Positions 9,331 to 16,863 of a DNA stretch of 64,000 nt are shown here, piece after piece. A program made the translations under genes and the position numbers. Below the pieces are notes generated by a model, which was given only the letters and a program-made list of their open reading frames with translations, was not told the DNA's origin and searched no databases. The stretch comes from Phycisphaeraceae bacterium. GTDB taxonomy: Bacteria > Planctomycetota > Phycisphaerae > Phycisphaerales > UBA1924. The stretch is taken from assembly GCA_019636565.1 (NCBI GenBank), contig JAHBXG010000002.1, positions 90,453 through 154,452 on the forward strand. Reading direction: 5' to 3'. Positions within the stretch are counted from its first letter, which is position 1. Every line of letters begins with the position of its first letter.

Positions 9331-9840
9331 ATGAGCGGTTCGCTCCCCAATCACCCTGATTCCGGCAGCGACCGACGCGGATCGGACGCGACGACGCCCT
9401 TTGCCGGGGGATCGGTGCGGGTCCAGGTAAATCCCGTGTTTTTACCGGATCAGTCCGACCCGGACGAGCGCGAGTACGTGTTTGGCTACCGCGTTCGGAT
9501 CACCAACTCCACAGACCGAATCGTCCAATTGCTCGCTCGTCGTTGGACGATTGTGGATGCCAATGGAAAGACTCGAGAGGTCGAAGGTGAGGGGCTGGTA
9601 GGGCGACAGCCGATTCTGGGGCCCAGTCAATTCTTTCAATATGAGAGCTTTTGCCCCCTGCCAACGGCGTGGGGAACCATGGAGGGGGCGTTTTCTCTCC
9701 GAGCGCGCGAGGCGGCAACCGAAGGCGAAACCGCGTCGTCACTACTCGACGGACCCTGGCCCGAGAACTTCGAAGCCAGAGTCGCGAGGTTCTACCTCGT
9801 TGCCGCCGAGGACGCGGTGCATTCGGGCGCGAAAACCTGA
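9331..9840 (+). CDS. apaG: ApaG (DUF525) domain protein
   Basis: The 169-residue protein consists of a non-conserved 26-residue N terminus, then an ApaG fibronectin-III-like domain: VFGYRVRITNSTDRIVQLLARRWTIVD (split here for length: VFGYRVRITNST and LLARRWTIVDANGK), EVEGEGLVGRQPILGPSQ, FQYESFCPLPTAWGTMEG. ApaG was linked genetically to cobalt/magnesium efflux in enterics, but its biochemical role is unsettled. It faces pdhA divergently and converges on the S41 protease gene with an 8-bp gap. Confidence 0.9.
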   Translation: MSGSLPNHPDSGSDRRGSDATTPFAGGSVRVQVNPVFLPDQSDPDEREYVFGYRVRITNSTDRIVQLLARRWTIVDANGKTREVEGEGLVGRQPILGPSQFFQYESFCPLPTAWGTMEGAFSLRAREAATEGETASSLLDGPWPENFEARVARFYLVAAEDAVHSGAKT

Positions 9841-9848
9841 TTCCTGCT

Positions 9849-12230
9849 TCAGCGATCCTTGAGCACCTGGATGTTCGATCCCGGGTGCTGCCCGAACGCT
9901 GACGCCTTCAGAATCTGCACGGCGGTTTCAAGTTGCAAGTCAAGTCCATCGGTGAGCAACTTGTCGGGATCCGGCTGTTCTGACTTGTTCAGCGCGTCGT
10001 TTTCAGCAGGCAATACGTCGGCGTTTCGACGGAGAAGGATGGACTCTGTGGTCTGCTTCGGGAGCATTTCCACGGCCAGATTCGGAGTGATCCCCCACTC
10101 GTGCGCGCCGGGCTTCCGATGGATGATGCGATAGCCGGGCGGAGCGGTATCGGGAATCGCGTAGTACTGCATCGTCAGTTTCATCGCGGCGTCATCCGCG
10201 AGGCCAAAGACTTTCTGCACACTCCCCTTGCCGTAACTGCGCTGACCAAGCACCATGACATTGATGTCGCCGGTACGGCCGTAATGCTGAAGCGTCCCGC
10301 TCACGATCTCGCTCGCCGAGGCCGAACCCTCGTTGATAAGTACAACAACGGGCGTGGTCTTGAGCCGGGCCACGTTGGACTTGGCCATTTCCGGGCTTTC
10401 CGCTCGCCCGTTGGGCCCCTGCATCGCGACGACTACGCCGCTGTCGATGAAGAGGTTGGCGACCTGCACCGCCTGATCGAGGTAGCCGCCCGGATTGAAT
10501 CGCAGGTCCAGCACAAGCCCGTTCAGGCCCTCTTTCTGCATCTGCGCCACAGCGCGGCGGAGTTCTTCGGCGGTCTTCTCGCTGAACTGGGTGAGTCGCA
10601 CGTAGCCGATGTGATTGTCTCGATCGATGAACCAGTCCCAGGCGTCTTCGCGGCTGCCCTTGCGCTTCCAGCCTTTCACGGAGACCACGTTGATCAACTG
10701 GCGGTTGATCGCAACTTCCATTTCCTGATATTTCTTTTCAGCCTTGGCGGGCGCTGCTTCGGCGCCATCAACAGCCGGCGGCTGGCCGGTGTCGCCCGCG
10801 AGTGCGTCGGCGGTTTGAGCGCCATCGTTCTCGGGCCGGTCGATAGAGAGGATCACCTGGGTGCCTTCCGGTCCGGTGATGTGATCGACCACCTGATCGA
10901 TGGACATGCCGTACGCGCTCTTGCCGTTGATCTTCTTGATGATGTCGCCCGCGCGGATTCCAGCTCGGAAAGCGGGAGTCCCTTCGAGCGGCGTTACAAC
11001 GCGGACGTTGGATTGATCGTCCAGCTCAATCTGGACGCCAACACCGACAAATTTTCCCTGCGTTGTACGGTTGAAGCGGTTGAGCTCGTCGGGCCAGATG
11101 ATCGCGCTGAACTCGTCCAACTGATCGATCGCCCCGTTGCCAAACTCGTGGAGAAGGGCCTCGTGTGAGAGCTTGACGGTGCGATCGTTTACGGCGATCA
11201 GCCTCGTGAGAAGCGCATCGATTTCTCCGACCCCCGGTTCTGTGACCCGCCCGAACGCGTTTTTCTTGATCGTCGCGAGCTGTTCGCGCTCGGAACGGAG
11301 CGCCCCCAGCATTGCTTCCTTCGCGTTGGCGTCGTTCAGGCCGGGGAACGCCCGGTTGAGGTCGCTGGTCGCGATCATCGTTTCGACGGCCAAGACCCCG
11401 CCCGTCAACAAGCGTCGTGTGGGCACCTGTTCGACGTGGTCGGTAGCGCGTGAAATTGCGCGAACCACCATGTCCTGATCGATGCCCTTGAGTTTCTCGT
11501 GGAAGTCATCGCCGGTGGCGTTGTACGGAGGGAGCGGCTTCTCGCCTTCGGCAAGCAGCCGAGCGTTGCGCATCTCCCAAAGCCGCTCGGGCGTGTACAT
11601 CCGGATCATCGTCAGCCGACGCGACTGACGCTCGAGATCGGGCTTGTACTGGCCGGACTCTTCAAGCAAGGCGTTGAGCAGGCTGAACATCTCGCTTGCG
11701 ACCAGCCATTCGCCGTCCTGCTCGGCCTTTCGAGCCGCGGCATCGGCCTGCGTTACCAGTTTGCTCACACGCGTATCGCCAACGACCGACGGCTTGTCGG
11801 TGGAAAGCACCCACAGTTCCAGCGCGCTGCGCAGCGCCTTGGCCAGCCGCTGGGGCGTCATTTCGCCCTGGAGGCGCTCGTCGAGCTCCTTGTTGACTTC
11901 GGCGATCCGCTCGATGCGCTTCTGATCTCGCTTGGCGAAATTCTCGTCGAGAATCCTGACCGACCGTTCCATCTCGGCCTTCTGAGCGGCACCGATGGCC
12001 GGGTCGTCGGGTAGTTCATGGATATAGGTCACAAAGTCATCGAAGCGACCGCTCTTGGCGATCCGCCAGGCTCGCTGCGACCACTCGTTCGCATCGACTT
12101 TGGATTCGGCCGTTCCCTCGCCCGCAAAGACTGTCTGCGTCGAAACGGGAGCGCCCGCGGCAAGGAGCATCACTCCGCAGACGAGCAGCCGACCGAATCG
12201 AAACACACGCTTGCTTGAATTCAAATCCAC
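9849..12230 (-). CDS. S41 carboxyl-terminal processing protease with PDZ domain
   Basis: I start the gene at GTG 12230: GGGAGG stands 4 nt upstream and a signal peptide (FRFGRLLVCGVMLLAAG, then TQTVFA) follows directly. This gives 793 residues instead of the 914 of the longest open frame. After an alpha-helical region of about 360 residues comes a PDZ domain from about residue 393 (LEGTPAFRAGIRAGDIIKKI). The S41 core follows: LDLRFNPGGYLDQAV, then GSASASEIVSG with the probable catalytic Ser near 638, and SYGKGSVQ with the Lys near 668. These Ser-Lys proteases trim C termini of exported proteins. The long N-terminal helical domain is larger than in CtpA. Confidence 0.92.
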   Translation of the reverse strand: MDLNSSKRVFRFGRLLVCGVMLLAAGAPVSTQTVFAGEGTAESKVDANEWSQRAWRIAKSGRFDDFVTYIHELPDDPAIGAAQKAEMERSVRILDENFAKRDQKRIERIAEVNKELDERLQGEMTPQRLAKALRSALELWVLSTDKPSVVGDTRVSKLVTQADAAARKAEQDGEWLVASEMFSLLNALLEESGQYKPDLERQSRRLTMIRMYTPERLWEMRNARLLAEGEKPLPPYNATGDDFHEKLKGIDQDMVVRAISRATDHVEQVPTRRLLTGGVLAVETMIATSDLNRAFPGLNDANAKEAMLGALRSEREQLATIKKNAFGRVTEPGVGEIDALLTRLIAVNDRTVKLSHEALLHEFGNGAIDQLDEFSAIIWPDELNRFNRTTQGKFVGVGVQIELDDQSNVRVVTPLEGTPAFRAGIRAGDIIKKINGKSAYGMSIDQVVDHITGPEGTQVILSIDRPENDGAQTADALAGDTGQPPAVDGAEAAPAKAEKKYQEMEVAINRQLINVVSVKGWKRKGSREDAWDWFIDRDNHIGYVRLTQFSEKTAEELRRAVAQMQKEGLNGLVLDLRFNPGGYLDQAVQVANLFIDSGVVVAMQGPNGRAESPEMAKSNVARLKTTPVVVLINEGSASASEIVSGTLQHYGRTGDINVMVLGQRSYGKGSVQKVFGLADDAAMKLTMQYYAIPDTAPPGYRIIHRKPGAHEWGITPNLAVEMLPKQTTESILLRRNADVLPAENDALNKSEQPDPDKLLTDGLDLQLETAVQILKASAFGQHPGSNIQVLKDR

Positions 12231-12594
12231 GCAACCTCCCACTGCCGGGCGACTGGAGCCGCGGCGAACGGACGAAACGGCGAGACCGAGCGATCGGTTG
12301 AAACCCGCCAAAACACGATCGGCGACGTCCGGCACAATGTTGACCGGACCATGGCTCGATCTCATCGCCCGAGCATATCGGACCGCTCCCGCCCTTTTGT
12401 TCGGGACGGTCGGAATGACGGGTCTCAGGTTGTACCGGTCAGGGGACCAAAGGGTTCGTGATCGGGATCGGCCTCTCTCCAAAGAGAACCGCCCCGGCGG
12501 GTTCGCGCCGGGGCGGCAGGGAGTCAGCAAGTTCCGCCGCTGACTTGAGTTCCCGGGCGCCAACAAGACGCCCCGGGATCGGAAAGAAGGCAAC
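12231..12594. other. 364-bp intergenic region between the S41 protease and a PEP-CTERM-like gene
   Basis: No coding signal fits here. It holds the minus-strand terminator of the PEP-CTERM-like gene at 12476-12516 and, closer to that gene's stop, a second weaker GC hairpin (arms 12551-12559 and 12569-12578) without a following T run. The remaining part, about 245 bp, must carry the promoter of the protease gene; I could not single out a convincing -35/-10 pair. Confidence 0.6.
12476..12516 (-). terminator. Rho-independent terminator
   Basis: An 11-bp perfect stem (arms 12489-12499 and 12506-12516, 6-nt loop) of almost pure G and C is followed on the minus strand by TTCTCTTTGG. It closes the PEP-CTERM-like gene at 12595-13254. 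Its arm CCGCCCCGG is nearly the same as that of the terminator at 13522-13551. Confidence 0.75.
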
Positions 12595-13254
12595 TCAGGC
12601 GCGACGACGGCGGGAGGCGATCAGGCCGCCCAGGCCGATGAGGGCAAACGAACCGGGCGTCGGAACCAGATCGCCCTCGACAACGAGGTTGTCGAAGCGC
12701 TGGTTGCCGCTGCCGGAAGACGCGCCGGCAGCGGTGAGGCGGAAGAACACGTTGGCCTTATTTGCGGCGCCCAGCGCGTTGAACGAGAAGAAGTAGTCGC
12801 TGGGGTTGATCGAAGCACCGGCAAAGCCCGGGCTGGACGCACCGGGGACGATGGTACCAAGGGAGGTGAAGTCCGAGCCGTTCAACGAATACTCGACCAT
12901 CGTGTTGGCGCCGCCGGTGCCGGTGCGCTGCGCCGCGAACGAGAAAGCGATGTTCGTGTAATTCATCGTGCTGAGCGCGATGGTGATCGAGCCACCGCTT
13001 GGGCCGACGATTGCGATGGCGTTCATACCGGACTGCCCGGACGGGCTGCCCGGAGGCGAACCGCTGCCCGGAAGGCCCAGTGTGGTGCCGGCAAAGAACG
13101 AGCTGGTGCCGACGACATTCGCCGTGCCCGCACCGATGTTCGCGCTGAGCGAGCTGTTATCGAATCCGTAGTGAGCGAGAACGACCGAGGCTTCTGCGGC
13201 CGAGCCGATCGCGAGCCCTGCAAACAAACCAAGGGAAACAGCAGTACGAATCAT
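12595..13254 (-). CDS. Secreted PEP-CTERM-like protein (lower copy)
   Basis: The start ATG 13254 has GGAGG 7 nt upstream and a signal peptide (MIRTAVSLGLFAGLAIGSAAEA), giving 219 residues. The body is a beta-rich jelly-roll-like domain with STMNYTNIAFSFAAQRTGTG, followed by NQRFDNLVVEGDLVPTPG. It ends in PTPGSFALIGLGGLIASRRRRA: a Pro-Gly motif, one hydrophobic segment and an Arg cluster, the pattern of PEP-CTERM-type sorting tails removed by an exosortase. PGS replaces the classical PEP. The same body motifs (SFAAQRTG and FDNLVV versus TYAAQRTS and VDNVQF) occur in the neighbour at 13632-14345, so they are probably diverged duplicates. Confidence 0.85.
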   Translation of the reverse strand: MIRTAVSLGLFAGLAIGSAAEASVVLAHYGFDNSSLSANIGAGTANVVGTSSFFAGTTLGLPGSGSPPGSPSGQSGMNAIAIVGPSGGSITIALSTMNYTNIAFSFAAQRTGTGGANTMVEYSLNGSDFTSLGTIVPGASSPGFAGASINPSDYFFSFNALGAANKANVFFRLTAAGASSGSGNQRFDNLVVEGDLVPTPGSFALIGLGGLIASRRRRA

Positions 13255-13631
13255 GATCTCTTCCTCCAGGACAGATTGCTCGAAGCACCGTGTGCCGCGG
13301 AATGGCACGCGCTCCACACGGAGCGCTTGGTCTTCGTGGGAAGAATTTAGTTTCGAAGCGTTCTCGCGAGCATCATGTTCGTGTGCAAGTTGCGACAAGA
13401 GTGTGTGAGGAAGATGACGGCGAGCTCACTTGATCGTCGCGGAGACTCAAAGCAGTTTCAGCGCGGACACATGCTGGCGATAACGTGCGGGAGTCGTTGA
13501 AAATGACCGATCCAAAAATGAACCGCCCCGGGCGCGGAAGCCCGGGGCGGTGATGGTCAGCGAACGAACCGCCAAGAACGTGCTGACCTGAGGCAGGCCA
13601 ACACGGCCCGCCCCACGAGAATCAATCAAAC
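13255..13631. other. 377-bp intergenic region between the two PEP-CTERM-like genes
   Basis: It holds the terminator of the upstream copy (13506-13551) and, between about 13255 and 13500, the presumed promoter and 5' leader of the lower copy. No RNA gene or ORF with a ribosome-binding site is visible. I could not define a reliable -35/-10 pair. Confidence 0.6.
13506..13551 (-). terminator. Rho-independent terminator
   Basis: A 12-bp perfect stem (13522-13533 with 13540-13551, loop of 6) is followed on the minus strand by TCATTTTTGG. It ends the transcript of the PEP-CTERM-like gene at 13632-14345. Confidence 0.85.
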
Positions 13632-14345
13632 TCAGTTGCGACGACGACGGCCGGCGACGAGACCAGCCAGGCCGACCAGGGCCAAGCTGCCGGGCGCCGG
13701 GACTTCGGCGTTGAACTGCACATTGTCGACGCGGTTGTTTCCACCCTGATTCGTCGCACCATCAAAGGTCATACGAATGTACAGGTTGGCCTTGCCGTAG
13801 ACGTCGGCTGCGCCGAAGTTCACCGTCTGCAAAGCAAACGAGCCCAAGCCCGTCACCGTCGTCAGATTCGTGAAATTCACGCCGTCGGTCGAGTACGAAA
13901 TGGCCTGATCGGTAAAGCCGGTGCTCGTGCGCTGCGCGGCGTAGGTCAAAACCAGCGCCGAAGTGAAGCCGGTGGTGCTGATGTTGAACTGAATCCACTT
14001 GCCGTTGTTGGTCACGCCGCTGTTCACGCCGTTGCCAGCGCGCATCGCCAACGACCCACCGCTCGGATCACCGCCGAGTGCGTTGATCGTGGTGCCGCCG
14101 AACGTGCCGATGTCACCGGTGTTCTGAGCAGCGGTGCCGGCGACCGTGTTGATCGAAAAATTCGTTGTGATGTTGCCCGCACCCGAGTTCGTGCCCCAGG
14201 GATAGGCATCGTCCATCGTGCCCAAACCGCCGCTCGTGCCACCGGTGCTGTTGTTGAAATTCCAGTACGCAACCAAGTCAGCGTTCGCCGTGGAAGCAAT
14301 CGCCGCACCCGCCGTGATGGCGAGCGCAAGTACAGAAATCTTCAT
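13632..14345 (-). CDS. Secreted PEP-CTERM-like protein (upper copy)
   Basis: The 237-residue protein starts at ATG 14345 with GGAGG in the leader 8 nt away and a clear signal peptide (MKISVLALAITAGAAIASTANA). The body begins DLVAYWNFNNSTGG, contains LVLTYAAQRTSTGFTDQAISY and NNRVDNVQFN, and ends PAPGSLALVGLAGLVAGRRRRN, a PEP-CTERM-like sorting tail. The expected processing is export, then cleavage and anchoring by an exosortase-like enzyme; none is encoded in this window. It has a well-formed promoter and a 5'-terminal hairpin (separate entries) and its own terminator, suggesting strong, stable monocistronic expression. Confidence 0.87.
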   Translation of the reverse strand: MKISVLALAITAGAAIASTANADLVAYWNFNNSTGGTSGGLGTMDDAYPWGTNSGAGNITTNFSINTVAGTAAQNTGDIGTFGGTTINALGGDPSGGSLAMRAGNGVNSGVTNNGKWIQFNISTTGFTSALVLTYAAQRTSTGFTDQAISYSTDGVNFTNLTTVTGLGSFALQTVNFGAADVYGKANLYIRMTFDGATNQGGNNRVDNVQFNAEVPAPGSLALVGLAGLVAGRRRRN

Positions 14346-14397
14346 ATCTCAAACCTCCTATTTCAAACTCTCCTCGACGACGCAGCGGAATGCGCCT

Positions 14398-14413
14398 GCC
14401 CCCACACGGGGGC
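14398..14413 (-). promoter_or_regulatory. 5'-UTR hairpin of the upper PEP-CTERM-like gene
   Basis: A perfect 6-bp G/C stem (14398-14403 with 14408-14413, 4-nt loop) would lie about 10 nt from the predicted transcript start. Hairpins at the extreme 5' end commonly protect mRNAs from decay; that role is inference here. Confidence 0.45.
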
Positions 14414-14429
14414 TTGTCTCTCTGTTAAG

Positions 14430-14457
14430 ACTATACCGAGCCCACCACCCAACACAA
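14430..14457 (-). promoter_or_regulatory. Sigma70-type promoter of the upper PEP-CTERM-like gene
   Basis: On the minus strand TTGTGT (14452-14457) and TATAGT (14430-14435) are separated by 16 bp. The -10 matches consensus at 5 of 6 positions. The transcript would start near 14423, giving a leader of about 80 nt. Confidence 0.6.
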
Positions 14458-14519
14458 CCCGACTTCCGTTCAGAATTCGCAAAGAAATTGCGCGACTGGC
14501 GGTTCGGGTGCGGGGCGGG

Positions 14520-14525
14520 TATAGT
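14520..14525 (+). promoter_or_regulatory. -10 element upstream of tRNA-Val
   Basis: TATAGT lies 10 bp before the tRNA, the right distance for initiation just ahead of the mature 5' end. No good -35 is present at 16-18 bp; a TTGCGC at 14488-14493 is too far upstream. Confidence 0.4.
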
Positions 14526-14535
14526 CCGGCCATTC

Positions 14536-14609
14536 GGGCGCGTAGCTCAGTTGGCTAGAGCGCGGCTGTCACATAGCCGAGGTCACAGGTTCGAGCCCTG
14601 TTGCGCCCA
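14536..14609 (+). tRNA. tRNA-Val(CAC)
   Basis: A complete 74-nt cloverleaf: acceptor GGGCGCG/TGCGCCC with A73, D stem GCTC/GAGC, anticodon stem CGGCT/AGCCG with 7-nt loop GTCACAT, and T arm ACAGG-TTCGAGC-CCTGT. The middle of the loop is CAC, which reads GTG. G at position 32 opposite T38 is unusual. GTC also occurs in the loop, but in the wrong register for tRNA-Asp, and A73 argues against Asp. CCA is not encoded. Confidence 0.9.
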
Positions 14610-14639
14610 TTACCGGTCCTTTTGAATAGCCGAGGAAAA

Positions 14640-14675
14640 CGCCCCCGCCGCCACGCTTTGGGCGCTTTTTCTCTT
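14640..14675 (+). terminator. Probable terminator of tRNA-Val
   Basis: CGCCC (14640-14644) pairs with GGGCG (14660-14664) across a GC-rich loop and is followed by CTTTTTCTCTTT. The stem is short, but the T run is good and the position, 30 bp after the tRNA, fits. Confidence 0.5.
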
Positions 14676-14717
14676 TGAACGGAAGATTTTCGGTTCGCCG
14701 GACCAAACGTCGGGGGA

Positions 14718-15380
14718 TCATCGTGTCAAGGGCAGGTTGGCCGGGTTGGCCGGAAATGCCTTCGACAGCTCGTCGAACAGCTCGATGACGTATGCGAAGT
14801 AGCGATCCGCGGCCGCGATCAGCCGCAGGCGACTGGCCTCTTCCAACTTCAGTTGATCGAGCCCACCTCGGAATTCGTGCCAGCGTTCGCGCTGGGCTTC
14901 ACCGTGCGGGTCGAGACTCGAGAGGCCTTCGCCGTTCGGGACGTTCAGGGCGCGTCGAAGCGCTTGGCCGATGTACTTGCCCCCGTTGGTGGAACCTTCT
15001 GCAACGTACGTGAATCCGAGCAACGCAAGCGGGTCGGCCGCACTGATTTCCGCGACGATCCGCTGCGTGGAAGCCAGCGGACGCACGGACGACGGATCGA
15101 TGCCGAAGTGCCGGAGATCGGCCTCAAAGAGTTGCGGGTAGGCGTGGTACGAACGAATCAAAGCAGCGATGCGCGGATCGGCCGACGCCCTTGCCAGTGC
15201 GTCGGTCAAAGCCTTGTGTGCGAGGTAGTACTGTCCCATTTGCGCTGCATATCCGTCGGTTCCGAGCATGCCGCGGAGAACCCGGCCTTGGAACTCGTGT
15301 CGTTCGGCCGCCGTGTGAGCGGCTTGAGTCTGCGTTTTGAGAGTGTCGGCGAGGCCGAGTACGGGCGCGGATGTGGTCAT
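14718..15380 (-). CDS. Biliverdin-producing heme oxygenase
   Basis: The 220-residue all-helical protein fits the heme oxygenase family: LKTQTQAAHTAAERHEFQ with probable proximal heme ligand His 22, QYYLAHKALTDAL, and LALLGFTYVAEGSTNGGKYI, which corresponds to the distal-helix Gly-rich motif (YVxEGSxxGG). It opens heme to biliverdin, iron and CO, for iron recovery or bilin synthesis. No phytochrome or heme-uptake gene is adjacent. A Fur-box-like palindrome overlaps its predicted promoter, supporting an iron-scavenging role. ATG 15380 is preceded by GGAAAA. Confidence 0.88.
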   Translation of the reverse strand: MTTSAPVLGLADTLKTQTQAAHTAAERHEFQGRVLRGMLGTDGYAAQMGQYYLAHKALTDALARASADPRIAALIRSYHAYPQLFEADLRHFGIDPSSVRPLASTQRIVAEISAADPLALLGFTYVAEGSTNGGKYIGQALRRALNVPNGEGLSSLDPHGEAQRERWHEFRGGLDQLKLEEASRLRLIAAADRYFAYVIELFDELSKAFPANPANLPLTR

Positions 15381-15393
15381 GGCTTTTCCAATT

Positions 15394-15408
15394 TGAGAAA
15401 TAGTCTCA
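15394..15408 (-). promoter_or_regulatory. Fur-box-like operator of the heme oxygenase gene
   Basis: On the minus strand TGAGACTATTTCTCA matches the 7-1-7 Fur consensus TGATAATNATTATCA at 10 of 14 positions and is a perfect 5-bp inverted repeat, extended to TTGAGA/TCTCAA. It overlaps the predicted -10 and lies 14 bp before the start codon, where a bound repressor would block initiation. Fur identity is inferred; no fur gene lies in the window. Confidence 0.5.
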
Positions 15409-15424
15409 ATTACGATAGCCTCAA
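15397..15424 (-). promoter_or_regulatory. Possible promoter of the heme oxygenase gene
   Basis: TTGAGG (15419-15424) and TATTTC (15397-15402) on the minus strand have a 16-bp spacer. The -10 is only moderately good; the overlap with the palindrome at 15394-15408 raises its plausibility. Confidence 0.4.
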
Positions 15425-15606
15425 CCGGAGGGAAGTCGAGTCTTGGGAGTCGTCAGAACCACACGCTGAATTCACCAGGCTCGCATCGCGGCGGAATGGC
15501 ATTCGCCCACTTTCGCCTAGGGATTGACTGAAACACGGCCCGAGCCCAACACACGAAAGCGAATCCGATTCTGCCACTCGCAACTCCGCAAGTCTCACCC
15601 TCTGGT

Positions 15607-16863
15607 GTGCCGCGTCCAAAACCCAGGAATGCGGCGCTCGATCCCGCACCAACCTGGCTAAAGACTCTGAACGTGATCGCCTTGGTGATTCTGGTGGGTT
15701 GGATTCTTTACGACGCGCTCGGCCGCAATGTCTTCGGAAGCACTTCCTGGCCTCAGTCGGTCGTGGACTATCAGATCCTCTACGAGCATGGCCACCGGAT
15801 CGCGGTGCGCTTGCGGTACGACCCGACGCAGATTTTTCCCTACGCGCCACCGGCGGCACTCATGTTCGCGCTGACGGCGTTGCCTCCGTTCGCTGTCGCT
15901 GCGGGAGTCTGGCTTGCAATTCTGACGGCCTCGGCGATTGGCGTGTTTGTGCTGGGGACGGATCTGGTCGGGCTTCGCGGAAACGCTGCACGCTGGATCG
16001 TCGCGTTGCTCACGTACGTGGTGACGAACAACTACTTCCAATGGGATCTGCGATCGGTCAATTGCAATTCGGTCTACGCCGTCCTTCTGGTGGGCGCAAT
16101 GTTGTGCGTGGCGCGAAGTCGCAACACATGGGGCGGAACACTTCTCGCGGCGAGTATTGCCTTGAAGTTGTACCCGGTTCTGGCATTGCCGTATTTGCTA
16201 TGGATCAAGAAATGGCGGGCTGCGTTCGCGACGATCGCGTGCTTGCTCGCGTTCTTTGTGATCGCGCCGCTGCTGTACGCCGGTCCGAATGGTTTCGTGC
16301 AGCTTTACCGGTCCTGGTTGGAGCAGTTGCGTGTCGCGACTGCGACGGATCTGAAGGATCATCCGATCCTCATTTCAATTCCGCACGGCCTCGCAAAGGT
16401 ACTCGGAGCGGATTCGCAAGCAGCGGCGTGGATCGCGAGCGGTGCGACCGTCGCGTGGGTAGGCGTTGTCGGACTCTGTCTTCTCAGCGGCGGCCTGCGA
16501 CGGAAAGGCGTGCGCACCGGATGGGACCTGTGCGTGGATGCTTTTGCGCTTGTGCTGTTGCCGATCGTGGTGAGCCCGTATCTGGAGTCGTACCACGTCG
16601 TCGTGGCGGCACCGCCCATTCTCGCGCTGCTGGCGTACGGGGTGCTCAGGTCGAGCGATCTACGACGACTGACGATCGCGGTTCTTGTGGTGCTGGCGGG
16701 CTGGGGACTGCTGTACGCGCTTGGAAAATGGAAACTGCGCGGGCTGGGAGTGCTCGCGCAAATGAGCCTGGTCTTCCTCGCTCTTGCAGCTGCGCGCATT
16801 GATATCAGGCGGCAAGAAAGGCGAGCAAGCACGGCACACCGAGGAGCGCCGGTATTGACCTAG
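15607..16863 (+). CDS. GT87 (DUF2029) family membrane glycosyltransferase
   Basis: The 418-residue protein has about 10 hydrophobic segments and the DUF2029/GT87 pattern: an early loop with DYQILYEHGHRI and YDPTQIFPYAPPAALMFALT, then SLKLYPVLA-like ALKLYPVLALPYLLW. Relatives are polyprenyl-phosphate-mannose-dependent alpha-mannosyltransferases of actinobacteria; in planctomycetes substrates are unknown. The frame begins with GTG 15607, and no strong ribosome-binding site is visible. It converges on argH so tightly that the two stop codons share one CTAG (16860-16863). Confidence 0.8.
   Translation: MPRPKPRNAALDPAPTWLKTLNVIALVILVGWILYDALGRNVFGSTSWPQSVVDYQILYEHGHRIAVRLRYDPTQIFPYAPPAALMFALTALPPFAVAAGVWLAILTASAIGVFVLGTDLVGLRGNAARWIVALLTYVVTNNYFQWDLRSVNCNSVYAVLLVGAMLCVARSRNTWGGTLLAASIALKLYPVLALPYLLWIKKWRAAFATIACLLAFFVIAPLLYAGPNGFVQLYRSWLEQLRVATATDLKDHPILISIPHGLAKVLGADSQAAAWIASGATVAWVGVVGLCLLSGGLRRKGVRTGWDLCVDAFALVLLPIVVSPYLESYHVVVAAPPILALLAYGVLRSSDLRRLTIAVLVVLAGWGLLYALGKWKLRGLGVLAQMSLVFLALAAARIDIRRQERRASTAHRGAPVLT

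Noticed and set aside
12231..12593. N-terminal extension of the S41 protease to 914 residues
   Set aside because: It would cross the terminator at 12476-12516; GTG 12230 has GGGAGG upstream and leads directly into a signal peptide.
14563..14573. Reading tRNA at 14536 as tRNA-Asp(GTC)
   Set aside because: The anticodon loop centre is CAC whether or not the last stem pair is counted, and the discriminator is A, not G as in tRNA-Asp.
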